A stretch of 50,041 bases of DNA, from contig JAWQRO010000183.1 of assembly GCA_033557835.1 (NCBI GenBank), positions 1 to 50,041 of the forward strand, read 5' to 3'. Under the pieces are notes generated by a model. The model made no database searches. It had not been told where the DNA came from and saw nothing but the letters and a program-made list of their open reading frames with translations. Source of the stretch: Helochares maculicollis (lineage: Eukaryota > Arthropoda > Insecta > Coleoptera > Hydrophilidae). A program made the position numbers and the translations under genes. This document shows positions 11,301 through 25,299 of this stretch, in pieces; the stretch's first letter is position 1, and every line of letters begins with the position of its first letter.

Positions 11301-14300
11301 ATATGTTTTGTTAGCAGTAGCAAAATTTTAATTACTAAGAAAAAAAATTAAAGCAATTTTCTTTAGATTGAGAAAACCAAAAAGTGATCTCTTGATATGT
11401 TTTATCTCTGCAAAGCCAATTTTTTTTACAATTTTTGCACAGTAAATAAGGGGTGATAAATATGCAGCAGTTTGTGTTAAATCAGGCTGGTATCTCAAGC
11501 AACAATTGGTGGGTAACATCTCTACACAGTTCAAACTATAGAGATTTGTTAATGATATAAATATTAACGGTCAATTTGCACTATCAATGTTATATGAGAA
11601 ACATTTCTAATAATTACATTTAAATGATGGCAGAAGATTTTTAGGCAATAAATTACAGAGTTTTAAATTAACCTTTCACCAGATTACCAGCGTTACATAA
11701 ATATTAAATTAGAAATACACCCATTAAACTGGTAGAGCATGCTAAACGAATAGATAAAGAAAAATACTTTAATTAAGTGGTACTTTATTAGCAGTTTTTT
11801 TTTGTAAGATCTATGTTGTATGTAAAAACTAAATCGGCAACATCACAACAAGAAATTGAAGTATCTACTTAATGAAATATTTACAGAAGAACTGAAAGCA
11901 ACATAGCATAGTTAATAAATACCCATTTGTTAGCACTAAAGGCAATATTTGTTAGAATTAACCATTTTTTGCAGTAAATTTTTAAAATCTTGCTTGTAGT
12001 AACATTTAATTGTTTCTATTAATTGTTACATTATTTTAAAAGTATCCACTAGATGACTATACAACAGAAGAAAATGCAAAGACAAAGACAAATTACTAAA
12101 AAATTGCTAAATACAAATGCACTAATTGTAAGTATATGAAAAAGAGCAAAAAAACACGCAAAGCTGGAAGTGCAAGTGTTTAGAACAAAAATAAATAAGC
12201 TGAAAGGTACAAAAATTGGCAGACAGATTTATTTGGCTCACTGCTAAAATAGTACCATTCCTTTATAAGTTCCACACTAAGTTGTTTCGATAAAAACATT
12301 TTTTTGTCAGGAACATCAACCAAATTGTAAAAAAGTACAAAGCGATCAGTATCAAGAACGAAATAATTTAATAACCAAAACCCATGAAGACACCAGCAAC
12401 GTCTACCATGCTTAGAAATGTGTATAGTTCCAATTACGTACGCCATGTAGCACACCAGAATGTGAATATGTACTCGGTTTTAAATTCTCTACTTTCATAT
12501 AAATACTTTCTAAGTGTGCTACTTTCGGTGGTCTGGTGTATAGCCGCCGTAGACGTTAAGTAACGGAACTTACAGTAAGGCTTACGTGGCTTTTTACGTA
12601 GGCATGAAGCAACGTAGCTCTCCAGTTCTCTTAAAGTTGAGGGTTTCAGCGTTTCAAAGTCTATCTCTATCTCATCTGGATTTGAATCACGCAGTGAAGG
12701 TTCCCTAGATTGAATAATATGTACAACACGTCCTAACTTATCTCCTGCAAAGAAAAAATTGGTTTAGTAAAATGTAGGTATTCTTTACACATTCTGGATT
12801 GACCCAGTGATTATGAGAATATAATGCTCCAGACCAGGCCTACAATGCTTATGGTTCAGACTAACTTATATGTACATTATGATATTGATTTGTAAAAAAA
12901 AAAACCAAAACATTTTTTGCTTAATTGCTTTCAATATCCTATTTCACTAAAATTTGGTTTTTCACATATTAAAAAGGGGTTTTATAACTAATTGAGCGAG
13001 AAAATGGTATTTGCTAAATAATTTTCCTGTTACTGACACTAATGACCATAAAATTATTGAACTTGTTTAGCTAATTAACTAAAAAATGCAGCTATTGTAT
13101 ATACATAAATGTATTCAGTGAATTAGATACCATGATGTGTTAAATGAATATGCTCATTATAAAAAATAATGCACAAGTTACAATGCCATCAAACAAAAGA
13201 TTTTCAATTTCTGAATTAGCAACATGACGAAAAATTCACATATTGGTATATTTATGAATTCTTAATCTATACATGCATAGCCTATTTTGGACTCGAGTAA
13301 CTTAAGTCTATGTTCGAATTAATTACTTTGAAACAAAGATGACTGCTTTATACAATATTTGTTTTTCAATACACATTTTTTCCTTAATTTTTTGACTCGT
13401 AAAAAAAGTAAGAAATGTGGTTGTTTCCAAACAAAATTAAAACATATTTACCTGGTAATTTATTAATATCTAATGATAACTGACGCTTCTCATCATAGGA
13501 CATAGGTCTTGCGTTGTCTTCATCTTCTGAATCAAACGCAGGTGCAGGGGCGGCTGCGGCAGATTTCTTCCTGCCTGGTCCAGTCTTATTATTGGTTTTT
13601 GGTCGCTTAGAAGCAGAATTTGGCCCAGATACTTGTTTTGGCCCTCTTACTCCTAATAATGAAAGAACAGAAAGTTGCAATTATACTTGTTTGTATAAGA
13701 AAGATTAGCTAAGATTACTTAAAAGTTTTGGAAGATTTATGTTAAATGTCGATCGACACAGGGTACGTTTGAAGTCTTGCAATATAACTAATACTAATAA
13801 CTTTTAATACTTCTCAAAGAGCCGTTTATGTTTGCATTGGTACTTAAAGTAATTTATATTCAAATGCTCATTTGACATTAAAAGTAGTGTGTAAAATGTA
13901 ACATAACTGCCAAATTTTGATGATTCAATTTTTATAACTGTATTTGTATATTGAACTTCCAAGAATTTTAAGTCGATGCTTTTAAAAGAACCACTGCAGT
14001 GTTAGATAATGAAATAATTGCACAAAACATTTGAAATTGTCTTATTAATGGATTTATTTTTACACATTATAATGTTCAGTTTTGAGCAACTTTCATCACC
14101 GTGAAGCTTTAAATTAATGAGTAAGCAAACACATTCATTTAAAAGATGATTTTTTTTCAAACAATCAACTTTTGGAACTTGGGGAGGACACGGTAGTTAT
14201 AAAAGCAATTAGGAGGCAACTTCTAGGCAATTTCTAATGAAACAATCGTGCTTTTCATGCATGTACGTAACTATTTTACCTATTTAGACTCACGTCTAAA

Positions 14301-17300
14301 AACATGTTTTAGAAAAGTGCTCAATGTAAGGCAGTACAATGATAAACTACACATCCAAGTAATTCTTCATACATCAGAATGGAACAGTTTTAATTAGAAA
14401 TGAATCCAAAATGGTTAATAAACGCATCAAATTTGTGTTCATTGTAATGGAAAAATAAGTAAAATGTCTAATTTAGCCTGCATTAATTAAGCAGTATATG
14501 TACATTTCGTTCAGTGGTTTTTGAACTTGTTGCAGCAGGAAACATTTTCAATATTTATGTATGAAGCCTTTAATAAAGAAAGAAATTCTTAAGATCAAGT
14601 CAATTTTGTAAATTCAGAAATAAAGAAAAATCATAACAATATATTTTAAATTCAAGCTGCAGATTCACATGGACAAAAGCCGGTGTAGTTTAACAGCAAA
14701 GGAGAAAGAAAAGTCATTGGGCCAACACCAACAAGTTGCAGGCATTCAAGTGCAGAATTGTCTTTTGGCAGTAAATAAAGGTCTCACCTTTACTCTTAGG
14801 TGGTTTGGTGGCAGCGTTGGCGCCAGCCGCCACCGTATGGTGCAAGCTGAGGTTTTTGTTGGCAGGTGGATGATGTGCATCTCCTGCCATCTTGAGATCA
14901 GCCCCAGACACCACACTGGCTATGCTGTCGTCAACGCTGTCTTGAATTGAGTTAGACTTGGTCAGAGCTCCATGAGCGCCCGGCTTACCCATGCTACTGC
15001 TATTTGCCACCATCTTTTTACTTTTATCCTTTTCTTTTTGCTTCTTCTTCTCTTTCTTCTTCTTCGTGCTCTCTTCCACTAACTTGCGCATCCTTTCTTG
15101 CATGGCTAGAAGCTGAAATTAAAAAAATTGATATTTACAATTAGAGTTGTTTTAAAATAGTGAACATGTCGTTTCGAAATTGAATATAAACTCAATTATT
15201 ATCGAAGATTCCTATAAATTGCAAAGGCACTCACCTCTTTCTCCAATAACTTTAACTGCTTATTCCTGCGCTCTTCCTCAGAGTCTTCTGTATCACTGGA
15301 AGACTCCGAACTGGACCCTGAAGAACTAGAATCTGATTTTTGTACGCTACCTATCCTATTTACAGGTTCATCAGGAATTTTTGCATATCTAAAATAAGAG
15401 AGTTGTAAAATTGCATTTAAGCACAAACAGCTACTGCTTACTTCATTTCAAAGACATCTTGCAATTTGCGAGCCATAGCAACTACATCATGGTCAGCAGG
15501 ATTATATTTATAACAATTAGTAAATATCATTCTAACATCAGCAGCAAATTCTTGGGCAGTACGGTACTCGCGATTATCCATTTTCTGCTTTACAGTACCC
15601 AAATCCATTGGTTTCTTAATAATATCATGGTAATCATGTAATCCTAATAATTCAGCATCCACTGGCTTATAAAATGGCCACGCATAACTCTAAAATGCAA
15701 AAATGTAAAAGGTTACCCAAATCGGTTTGCTACAATCAAAAGTTTATTTAATTTTAATTAGTAATCAGTGTTAAAAAGCTCTATTAATACAATCAGGTGA
15801 TCAGTATTAATCAATAAAAATTCATCATAAAAATACTGACACAAAATTTAAACTTTTATAAAGCCAAACAGCAAACTTATCAAAGAAATCAACTAATCAT
15901 CAAAAAAATGTATGCAACACAACAGTTCCACTGATAGATGCACTTTGTTCTTTTAAGGCCAATAAATAAAAATAAACTTACCGAATGTTTCTTTGAAAAC
16001 AGCTCCTTTAAAATTTCATTACAGGATTTTAAAGCCTCCGACAATTTTTCCTTCGCTTTATGAGTTGCATGTTGAGGTGTAGGTGTATTCATATTGGTGA
16101 TGAGAGGAGAAATGTTTGTTTGATGATAAGGAACAAGGCCATCTAATTCCGGCCTTATTGGTTTCTTAATTTGCCTACCCGACTCTCGTCTGGTTGAAAT
16201 TTTTGCAGATTTAGATTCTAGCGATGCATTATAGTCAAAGACGGTCGAAGTAGGTGTTGTTGTATCAGCCTTTCTTTTAACACCCTTTTTCATCTGTGTA
16301 ACAAAGATGAAAGTCAGTACTCAAAACCAGCCCCATTGATATTGTTCAAAACTTACCTTAGCAGGTTGCGCAGGGGGCATAACGGTTCCAGGCAAAACAG
16401 CTGGTGTTAGGTTTTGAGGTTCGATGGGGGTAGCTAACGGCTGTGCAACGTGATAGCCGCTAGGCTGAGATAGTTGCTGAGGCAGAGAGCTATGAGTTGT
16501 TGCAGTTGCGATTGTTGTAGTAGCTGTACTTCCAGGTACTGTAACTGGAGCTTGAGTACCTAAGGGTAAACCTAAAAATACAGAAATGATAAGAAATGTC
16601 ATTCTGTTAAAAATGAAAAGCAAAAATGATGTGCCCAAAGCAAAATATGTTTGTTACAATAAAGTATTATATAGCTTGGGAAAGCACAAAGAGTAAATCC
16701 AAATAAGCAGCAGAATTTTATTAATCAAGACATAGAGCTCCATTAAAATCAAATTAGCAATACAGCAAAAAGACTTTGTATCATTTTTATGCTCATACTG
16801 GAACGATTTAGTAAGAATTTATGAAATTCGTGCCAAAACCTAGTCACATCTTGCTGATACACATCATAAAGATGCACTTTCTCAAATATATGTAATCAAC
16901 TAAGAAATTAAAATTGGTAACGGTTATTGAAATGCAACTCAGATTTATTTAGAGAATTTGTTTTAGCGTAAAAAAAATGTATTATGAATGTATCATGCTG
17001 AACTACCCTCCAAAGCCATTTGTGAATGTAGTAAAGAAAATAAGAAAGAGTGTGGAGGTCACCCAGACAAGAGTAGAATCACTTAAGTTTATCTAATTAC
17101 GTACCACCAGTTGGTGTGGCAACAGGAGTAGAAACAGTTGATGACACCGCAGCTGGTGGACGACCCCTACCTGTAGTTGGTGTTGGAGTACTGGGAGCAG
17201 TAGTTGCTGCTGCTGCTACTGCTGCTGCTGCTGCACCTGGAGCTGCACCTACAGCAGCTACAGTGATAGCACCTTTACCACCCTTCTTGCCTTTGCCTCC

Positions 17301-18623
17301 TTTAGCTGGCGGTTCTACCTTGTATTCTTCTTTGGGCATATCAGCAACTTTGGTGAGGAAAACCTTCTCTAAAGTTTGTGCCATAACCACTACATCCTCA
17401 CCTGGTTTATTATACACATAACAGTTCGTGAACATTGTATTAAAGTCTTGTATGCACTCTTTTCCTGACCAATAATAATTATTATCTAAACGTTTCTTGA
17501 TGGTGCCAAGATCCATAGGTTGCTTGATGATCTTATGATAATCCTTGAAAATAAAATTGGAAAATATGTTAGTTTCGTAACTATCAAATATGGCTTTTTG
17601 ACATCAAAATAATAATTTAATATTCGTTAAAACAGGATTCAGTTTGATTTTAAGTTCATAAACATTTCTTTGGTGTTTCAATTTTTTCTCGAAGGTAATT
17701 CCTTTAATATTTTCACAATATGATATTGTGCTAGTACTAATATATTGAAATATGCTAAACTAAGCACAGAAATTGAAATGTATAGACCATCAATTTATAA
17801 CCTAATATAAAAGCCGGTATTTTTGCCCCAACTAATATGCATAAATCAAATTCTCTGCACCTTACACCGTATGTATCAAGATACTTATATTTTTCTTAGT
17901 CTTTAAGAATTACCTCAGAATTTTCAAAATAGAGTGAACCATTATTAACAAATTAATGTCACAACTAAACTATTTGACATTTATTAGCAAACTATGACAT
18001 ATGTTGTAAAATTTTAAATTTATCTTAGTCAGTTTTCATATTCCCAAATAAAATACTTTATAAAAGTAGCTGACATGCCACTCAAACCAGCAATTAATTA
18101 GATTGAATAATAATTTGCTAAAGAAAAAGATAAAATTTGTATGTATATAATATTACAGCTCGATAAGGGATTGGGATGAACGGAATAAATCAGAAATAAA
18201 ATTTACTACTAATGAGAAATTCTGAGCAGTTTGGACATTTACTTACCGGTAAGTTTAACTTCTTAGCATCAACTGGTTGATGGAATGGCCAGGCAAACTG
18301 ATGTTTCCAGACTGCCTTAAGAACAGTTTTTTGAAGAAATTGTAATTGATTAGTAACCCGGCCAGGTCTATCTGGTGGCGGGTGTACGGCAGGTTGGACC
18401 ACGCCATTGACAGGTTCCACTGGTTGCTCTATCCGTGGCGGAGGTTCTTTGTCCTTGCTGTCAATCACCTTGCCAGCAGCCTATCAAACAATTAAAGTCA
18501 TTAAAAGGTTTTATTACATTATTATAATAAAAAAAGTTTCAAGTTAGATTTTAATATATAAAATGGATGAAACAAATTTAAACTTACGGTGTTGTTTTGG
18601 GTAGGAGCGTCTACTTGTTGCAT
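5326..18623 (-). CDS. fs(1)h: BET-family double-bromodomain protein (BRD2/3/4; fs(1)h orthologue)
   Basis: BET chromatin reader that binds acetylated histones and recruits transcription elongation factors in the nucleus. Thirteen coding exons (about 888 residues, phases all agree): 18588-18623, 18247-18480, 17105-17543, 16357-16571, 15982-16293, 15442-15689, 15235-15388, 14788-15112, 13452-13652, 12574-12744, 9692-9811, 9408-9545, 5326-5396. Domains: BD1 (about 45-165) with the WPF shelf and acetyl-lysine Asn in NCYVYN; an Ala/Pro-rich linker; BD2 (about 385-495) with AWPFYKPVD and NCYKYN; an acidic Ser-rich cluster (about 500-535); a Lys-rich basic stretch (about 555-575); the ET domain (about 700-780, MSYDEKRQLSLDINKLPG to ESYVASCLRKKPRKPY); then a Ser-rich SEED region. 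Start: ATG of a 12-codon exon just after a clear acceptor. The true last exon was not found; exon 5326-5396 ends at a good donor (phase 0), so the C-terminus is open. No long-isoform C-terminal motif was seen. Confidence 0.93.
5397..9407. other. Large 3' intron region of the BET gene
   Basis: Lies between exons 9408-9545 and 5326-5396. It contains the 16-base inverted repeat and a GC-rich patch near 7990-8035 that could be an alternative last exon (7945-8039). Otherwise no feature was recognised. Confidence 0.4.
7389..7468. repeat. Perfect 16-base inverted repeat
   Basis: TTCATGAAATAAAGAT at 7389-7404 and its exact reverse complement at 7453-7468, separated by 48 bases. It could be a small hairpin or the ends of a tiny MITE, in the 3' intron of the BET gene. 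Confidence 0.6.
10148..11035 (-). pseudogene. Decayed mariner transposase
   Basis: Remains of a mariner-family (Tc1/mariner) transposase inside the BET gene intron between exons 9692-9811 and 12574-12744, on the same strand. Read on the minus strand with frame changes, it shows the N-terminal helix-turn-helix stretch (NLYEENIFPLHHFHQNWVAK, then the FDVENVPLSGRPVEV motif in another frame), SHSPIHNHLKCIG, a middle piece around LPLNTTINFELYYHQ, and the C-terminal ending LIKRWSKSEWTICN, matching the family's conserved ...RWQKVVEQNGQY end. Stops and frameshifts are many and the HHDNARPH catalytic region is not intact, so it is dead. Terminal inverted repeats were not resolved. Confidence 0.75.
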
Positions 18624-19566
18624 TTTTCTGGTGATTATTCTAAAAAATAAAAACAGATATTTGGTAAATGTAATAATTCTGTACACTGTAGTTCATTTCT
18701 ATTATGAATTAAAATTTAAAATCAAGCATATTTAATGATGACCAAATGATTAGATACACATTTCAAAATTGTGAATGGTTTTTCACTACCATACCAATTG
18801 AATTTTTCTAAGCAAAGTCACTAACCAGCAATTTCAATTAGAACTTTAGAAAATGCATAAATTGTTTCTAATTTTTTTTATGATTTATTATTGTTTTAGC
18901 AGTCTTAGAGATCTGTATCAAATACAAAACAAGTTCAGAACTGTTGACTAAAATAGAATAATCAATTTAGTAAGATATTCTTATGTACTATTATATATGT
19001 GTATTTTTTTATTTATAAAATGTGTGAACTACTTAATACTTTATCAAAAAAGTTGCATTAAACTTCGTTTTAAAAATGATATTTCACTTTCCACAACATT
19101 AAAATTCTGGAAAAAGCATTTTTTAACAAAAAAAGACCCAGAGTGCATCTTTTGGACTAGTATAAATTGTTCAAAGAATCCCCAGAATGAATTGAAAGCG
19201 ATAAACTTTAACGATGTTTCGAGTCAATTAAATCGATTCTGATGAAAGACAAATTCTGCTTCAAAAAAAATTCACATCTCGTTTGGTTAAAGAATCACAT
19301 TTCTTTTTTAAACAGCTCCGTCTTATTGTCTGTATGGATCTACACATACAACATCCAAACCACCAACCAATGAAATGAATATCGAGCTATAAATGATCTT
19401 GTCTTCCTATCTACGATTTAATATTTAAAGGAATTTCAAATTATGTATATGAATAAGTTTCAAAAATTAACTTTGGGATAAACATTTAATGGCCAATGAT
19501 AAAAATTTGTGTCTACGGTTGCATATGAAATGAAAGGGAAAATTTACTCTTCCAAATCTGATTTTT

Positions 19567-20454
19567 ACATTTCCGTATTACTAAATGAATAAAGGGAAGG
19601 TATTGGGATCATGAAAAAAATCGACCTCAAAATTTTGACGAATCTCTACATTTGAGTGCCCCTGAATGCATTTTGACCATTTTTGGCATATTGTCTGTGT
19701 GTGTATGTCGGTCAGCGGTCAGAATGTTTAAGGAGGAGCGATAAAATTTGGTATACGGCTATTAACTTAGATCTGTATCAACTTTTGAGGCATGTAGAAT
19801 CACTGGAAGTACCTGTTTACCTACTGTTTTGAAATTTTTGAAATAGTGTAGCCTTTAAAATTAAACTATCCGATTGAGATTTGTGCACATCTTAACTGTC
19901 ACAAAAAAACTCAGAGATAGAAATATTTATCATGATCGGGGGAGCGGAAGTGATATTTTTATAATTTTGAAAATTCCAAGTTTAGTAGGCCTTAAAATAA
20001 ATTTTTTTACAAAAATGCTAAGCATGGAAATAATAGCAATAACAAATAGTTCCGTGTAAATTTGAACACCAGAAGTGGGACTTTACCATCATAAATTTCA
20101 TTATATAGTTATGAATTAATGTTCTAAAATTGGACCCTTCCTTTAGTTATGAATTCACATTTTAAAAATCATGCCTTCGCAAAGCATTCCATATGGCAGA
20201 CTAGTTAATAGTATATATATTTTGTAAATTACACAAAGAAACATTAAATATATTCCGATAATATATATATGTTCTGAAAAAGAATTGAATATTCCTTATG
20301 AATATATTAATGTGTTGAATGTAGTCATTCACGATAGTGTTAATTATGAATATTAAAACATTTGCTTTTAGTTTTGAAGCCCATGTAAGTGTTTGTAGTT
20401 TTATTCTTATTAATCGCATGTATTTATGTCGTACATATATTTATATGGGAATGG
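19567..20454 (+). mobile_element. ~0.9 kb terminal-repeat element, copy 1
   Basis: This 888-base block is similar along its whole length to 38895-39801, in the same orientation, by eye roughly 80-85% identical. Shared words include GGTATTGGGATCATGAAAAA, TTGAGTGCCCCTGA, GTATCAACTTTTGAGGCATG, CATCTTAACTGTCACAAAAA and ATTGGACCCTTCCT. The right end TATATGGGAATG is preserved; the left end has decayed (ACATTTCCGTATTA). It has no convincing coding content, so it looks like a non-autonomous DNA transposon or long MITE. It lies in the large intron before the BET gene's first coding exon. Confidence 0.7.
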
Positions 20455-22927
20455 AGTCGAGAAACTCTAGATTGTTTTTTTTAATACAAAACTTAGTACC
20501 CCGCCATGGGCCCCAACCTGAATTAAAACAAACCCTGCCGTCATCTTCAAATAAAGGAAGAATAAGCAAGAAGTGGAAAACAAAACAAAAATGTGACTAT
20601 TTACTTCTTCCATTCTGTGAGCCAGTGGTGGTAGTCATTTGACATGATAGTTGGCATCTGGCCGAACAATATATTTCTGTCACAAGTAAGCATTTGTTCA
20701 AGGGTGAGTAATTAATATAAAACTTTGTTTGCCGACCTTTTCCATTGAACGAAATGCAAATAAGCTGACCCTGCATCTGTGCAGAACTTAGAGCAAAGAA
20801 GACGAATACGACTATGTAGCTATGTGGTGCCTATTAAAATTACACCACTACCTTATATCTTTCATCAATTTTTAGGATCAGAGCACATATTAAAACATTG
20901 TGTTCGCTTTTGTTAATTCATGAAAACATGCTTCAGTTTCCAAAATTTCACTAATAAAATCAGCTCATTGCCTAAGTTTTTAGCATGCATATTTGTATTT
21001 GAAGACATAGAAAAATAGAAAAGCACAAAAAATTATTTATTTGTCTTTAATATTGGAGGTAATGTCTTACAGAAATTTTAGTTTAAAATGAGTTTACCAC
21101 AAGACAAAAATTTCACTTACCATAAGAAAAATTCAAAACAAGGGACATTTAAGTAAGGTCTACTCATATTCACACTCTTTAAAACACTGTGTCCTGAGAA
21201 AGGATATCTCGATATATGTATATTTATTTTTGTAAATAAGAGGTAAGCTTTCCAGAAAAAGACAAACATTTAATAAAGGCCTCAAATATTGTGTCCTGTG
21301 GTCTACTTTCACCATTGTCATTAATACAACCCAACTTTTTAAAACAAATTTATTACCCCAAATTCCAAGAATTTTATAGGTTGCATTTGAAATGGTGTCC
21401 AGTTAAATGCATTGAATAGAAAAAGGGATGCATGATCTATTGTCACAATAACAATAGCAGGTAATAATGATGCTGGATACAGCAGGTAGTAATTTTAAGA
21501 ATTTGCATTTCCTTAGAACTGTTTGTAATTATACAAAAGAATAAATGGTTTTGCAGTTATTTTCCAAATACTAGGAATGGTAGGCTATTGTTACTTTAAG
21601 AAGAATTTGTGAAGGTTTTGAAAAAATGTTTGTTTTGTTGAATTAAAAGGGCTTTAAATATTTATTCTACAAAACACAAATTGATCATGAATTCCAATTA
21701 TTTTGTTTAATACATTTTAATTTATCAATTTTTAAATACAGCTATTATTTCATTAAGCTGTTAAATCAAACCTATATGCTATAAATATAAAAAATGAAAA
21801 CATGGAAGTTAATATTGGATATTGCAATACATTGGATTAATTTGTTGAAAAACATGAGTTTTATTTATGTATACATGGAAATAATAACAAACTTAATTTG
21901 ATATCTGTATTGCAGGAAATCAATACAAGGAATGTCAAGTTGAAAAAATCAAATTACACTGCCAATTTATCTGAAATAATATACAGTTAGAATACCAAAT
22001 CCTTAGGAAAGAGACTCAAACTAAAATAAAAAAGGAAGATCTGTACACACTCAATTGAAAAGGCTTGAGCTTGCTGCAGAATACAAGGGCAGTTTTTAAT
22101 GACCAACCTTGTGAACACTTTTTTCGCCTACCTGAGAAAGACCATTAAGCATGTGTTTTCAGTTACAGGATTATTTGTGTAACTTTTAAGTGGTACAGAA
22201 AACAACTTGTATATTCATATTTTCTGAGAAATCATTATGTACACTACATCTAGTGATGTTTTAGATAACAGATAAACAGTGACTCACACAGAAAGCATAA
22301 TATACAGCGAATATATTGATTTATGGTAAGGCCAACAGCAAAATAAAAATGACGATTTTATTGTTCCAAAACAACTAAAAATTTTCTAAATCTGCATGGG
22401 GACATTTTCAGCATCTAAAGAATTAACCTGCTGATATTGAAAACAAGTAGGTTTTATCTAATTAAAATGAATGCTGCGAGATAATAAATATAATAGTGAC
22501 AATATAATTTCAAAATACTTTATAAATGTGCTTTAAGTTCTTCTTTTAAGAGATGACTATTAAAATTTTATTTAAGCAAAAATAAAATAAAATATTATTT
22601 AATCAAAAATAAAAACCCTTGAGAAATTTAGTGTAATTTTAGTTTTAGACACGCATGTATTTGAGAATGTTGTGTGAAGGCAATAATAATTGTTAAATTA
22701 TAGTAACCATTTTAAAAATTATTAAAATACGTAGGATGACTTAATGAAAAACTACAGTGAAAATATTGACTACATCTTAGATAATGGACAGTAATTTATA
22801 AACATATTGTTTTACTCTTGTATTTGAATAGTTTTGAACTATGAATATCATTTCAAGAGAATTTTCTTGTAATATTTATAAAAATAAATACTTATATTAA
22901 GAACAATTTTAAGGACTTAATACTTAC
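20455..22927. other. AT-rich intron, nothing recognised
   Basis: Between the repeat element and the candidate leader exon. No ORF with recognisable similarity, no RNA gene and no clear repeat was seen. Confidence 0.4.
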
Positions 22928-23057
22928 CAATCAGCTACAAATAAAAAACAACAGGAGACGTAGGCCTGTTAGTCAGCTGGAACGATCGCTGTAAACCTTC
23001 TTGGTACATCCCTCGTTTTTGGGGACCATATTACGGTTTACACATGGTACTTCATAT
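22928..23057 (-). other. Candidate 5' leader exon of the BET gene
   Basis: On the minus strand a good acceptor (TTTCAG) precedes 130 bases that end in a strong donor (GTAAGT), with more GC than its surroundings. It lies upstream of the first coding exon, whose acceptor is at 18640-18641. It carries two short upstream ORFs, one of 5 codons and one of 18 (MVPKNEGCTKKVYSDRSS), both closed by stops, so it is read as untranslated leader. Inference from splice signals only; it could belong to an unrelated transcript. Confidence 0.5.
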
Positions 23058-24954
23058 CTGAAACCAATAAAACAATATTCTATCACAATTATCGGTTTAT
23101 GTTTATTATTTTCTTGTAGCTACAAGTTTTGAATTATTTTTCGTAAAGCTATATGGACAAAATTACTTTGAAAAAGTGTAAAATAGTAAATTATGCCCGT
23201 TATTATAAAAGTTGTATACGTCTACGCAAAATGTACAGCTACATAATTTGATAAAAGAATAATGGAAATATAATATAATTGATATAGAGTGCATGTGTTA
23301 TTCTTCCCCATTTGTGTAGTAAGGGGCAATATAAAATGAATTGGCTTCTAATAATGTTACAAAGTGATTGTATCACATTCTTTGTGTCAAAGAAAATTAT
23401 AACATAGCAACAAAACTGTAAATATTGCTGGTGCAAATTTGTGAAAGGGGTTAATTGCAAATGTATGTGCTTAGGTTTGGAAGCAGTGGAATATAAATAG
23501 TTGATTCCAACATTTGGCCATACATTTCTAAGGCATTTCTACTGCCATAGAGAATGCAGTGTCTTAGTAACATTTCCAATTTCTTTGCAATTTGGTCAAC
23601 ATTTTAATTCTCTGACACAACTTAATAAAACCTCAAATTTTATTGATTGGTCTAAAATAATTTCATTACATTTTGTATATGCATTGGGATCTGGCCACAC
23701 ACCTCCGTGTTGATTACGCCGACAAGTGTCGTTGTGAAGATAAATAAGTAATTTAAAAATTTTGTAAGACAAAAGCTTTGATTGACAGATACTTTATGAA
23801 ATCACATCAATCAGTTGCATATTATTTCAACTAAAAATGGCGTTTTGAAGAGGGCCATTAACGTACCAGATCTTAAAGAAAAAGACAAAAATAAAAATTA
23901 TTTGAAAGGACAATTTTTGCTTTGAAAAATGTTTTAATTATGGAATTTTGTATAATATTAAAATTGCTAATCGAAAATATAGCTCACAAGCAAAGTTTAC
24001 ATGAAGAATTTAATTATTTCTTAAGGTATATTATGTTCTGTAGCTACTATCTTGTAGTAGCTAATTTGTATTAATGTAACAGTAGTCGAAAATTACGAAA
24101 ACATTCATGAGGGTCAGTATGACTAATTCCATGCATGCAAATTCTAAGTACAATATAATGTCGGATTATACCTTTTACTGTAAGGGTTTATCGTCGACTT
24201 TGACCTCATTTCTAAGAAAGTAGTAACAGTAGTAATGGAAGCAGCATAAATTTGTTAGGTTATTTTAAAAGTTCTAACCAAAATATGTCAGTGAAATTGA
24301 AGCCACGCCCCCACTTTTAAACAATATCACATGTGTTTTAATATAAAAAAGTTCATCGGACAAATCTTTTGCACCACAAAAGACCCCTTTAGTCAATATC
24401 GTAGGAGGCGAGTAGGTTAAGCACGAAGCTTTGTTATTTGGGCTGGGGGGAGTACGAGGTGGGAAATTGTAAAAATTACAAAATTTATTAACGATAATAT
24501 AAATAATTAAATTAACAATAGTGCAAATCTCTCACACGGGAGGTACCTATATACGAAACTGTGCAGTCGCAAGGCTAAAGTGTTATTGCAGAATAGAGAG
24601 ACCTTGGATGGCCCGCGCTTATGTCTGGGCAGCAAGCAGATAGACAACGGACGTTTTAACATGTTCGCCGAGAAAGGTTTAGACGGTCGAACGCGGGAAA
24701 ACTAACGAATAACCTAAATAAGCCAAAAAATATGACATAAATACTATAGCGAAGCCGGGATTTTTGCTATGAATCACTCTGATTTCACGAAATAAATTTC
24801 TCTCGGAGTATAACAACATGGCGGGTAACTCTCTAAGCTTTGGGGCTTTTGCCGAGAAACATTTTCAACTATTTACATATAAAACGAACTTCTTGGGCTC
24901 AAACTATTACCTAATATTGTCAAGCTAACTTTCAACAACAAAATGTGACTTTAC

Positions 24955-25130
24955 CTGCATTTTTTCATCAATAATCCACATGAAAATCGGGAAAAATACA
25001 GAGCAACACAACACTCACACCACTCACTACAAACCCGCTTGCCTAGCTTGGCGCATACTGCGTGATGGCCGCCCTGTTGTCGGTTTGACTGAACTCACTA
25101 CAACCAAAACCTGTCATTTATTTCACAATC
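24955..25130 (-). promoter_or_regulatory. Candidate first exon and promoter region of the BET gene
   Basis: A minus-strand donor (AATGCAG then GTAAAG) ends at 24955. It is preceded by a GC-richer stretch with GT-rich direct repetition (GTGAGTGGTGTGAGTGTTG). The position fits the outermost leader exon of the BET gene. The transcription start is not defined; the right boundary given is a guess. Confidence 0.3.
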
Positions 25131-25299
25131 TCCTCTTCCTACATCAAAAATATCGAAAAAAACACATTTCTCGTCTGTTTTACAACCATATTTCTTAAAA
25201 ATCCGCCCTTCATATTCACTGACGGAGAAGATTATTCACGATTTCCTTTAAATATAGATTTTTGTCAAAGGCCACAGTAATGGCTGAACACACAACTGA

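Noticed and set aside
13514..13708. Open frame on the plus strand opposite the BET ET-domain exon
   Set aside because: It is the antisense shadow of a clearly coding exon (13452-13652).
17116..17421. 101-codon Ala/Pro-rich plus-strand frame
   Set aside because: Antisense shadow of the BET exon 17105-17543, whose low-complexity sequence keeps the opposite strand open.
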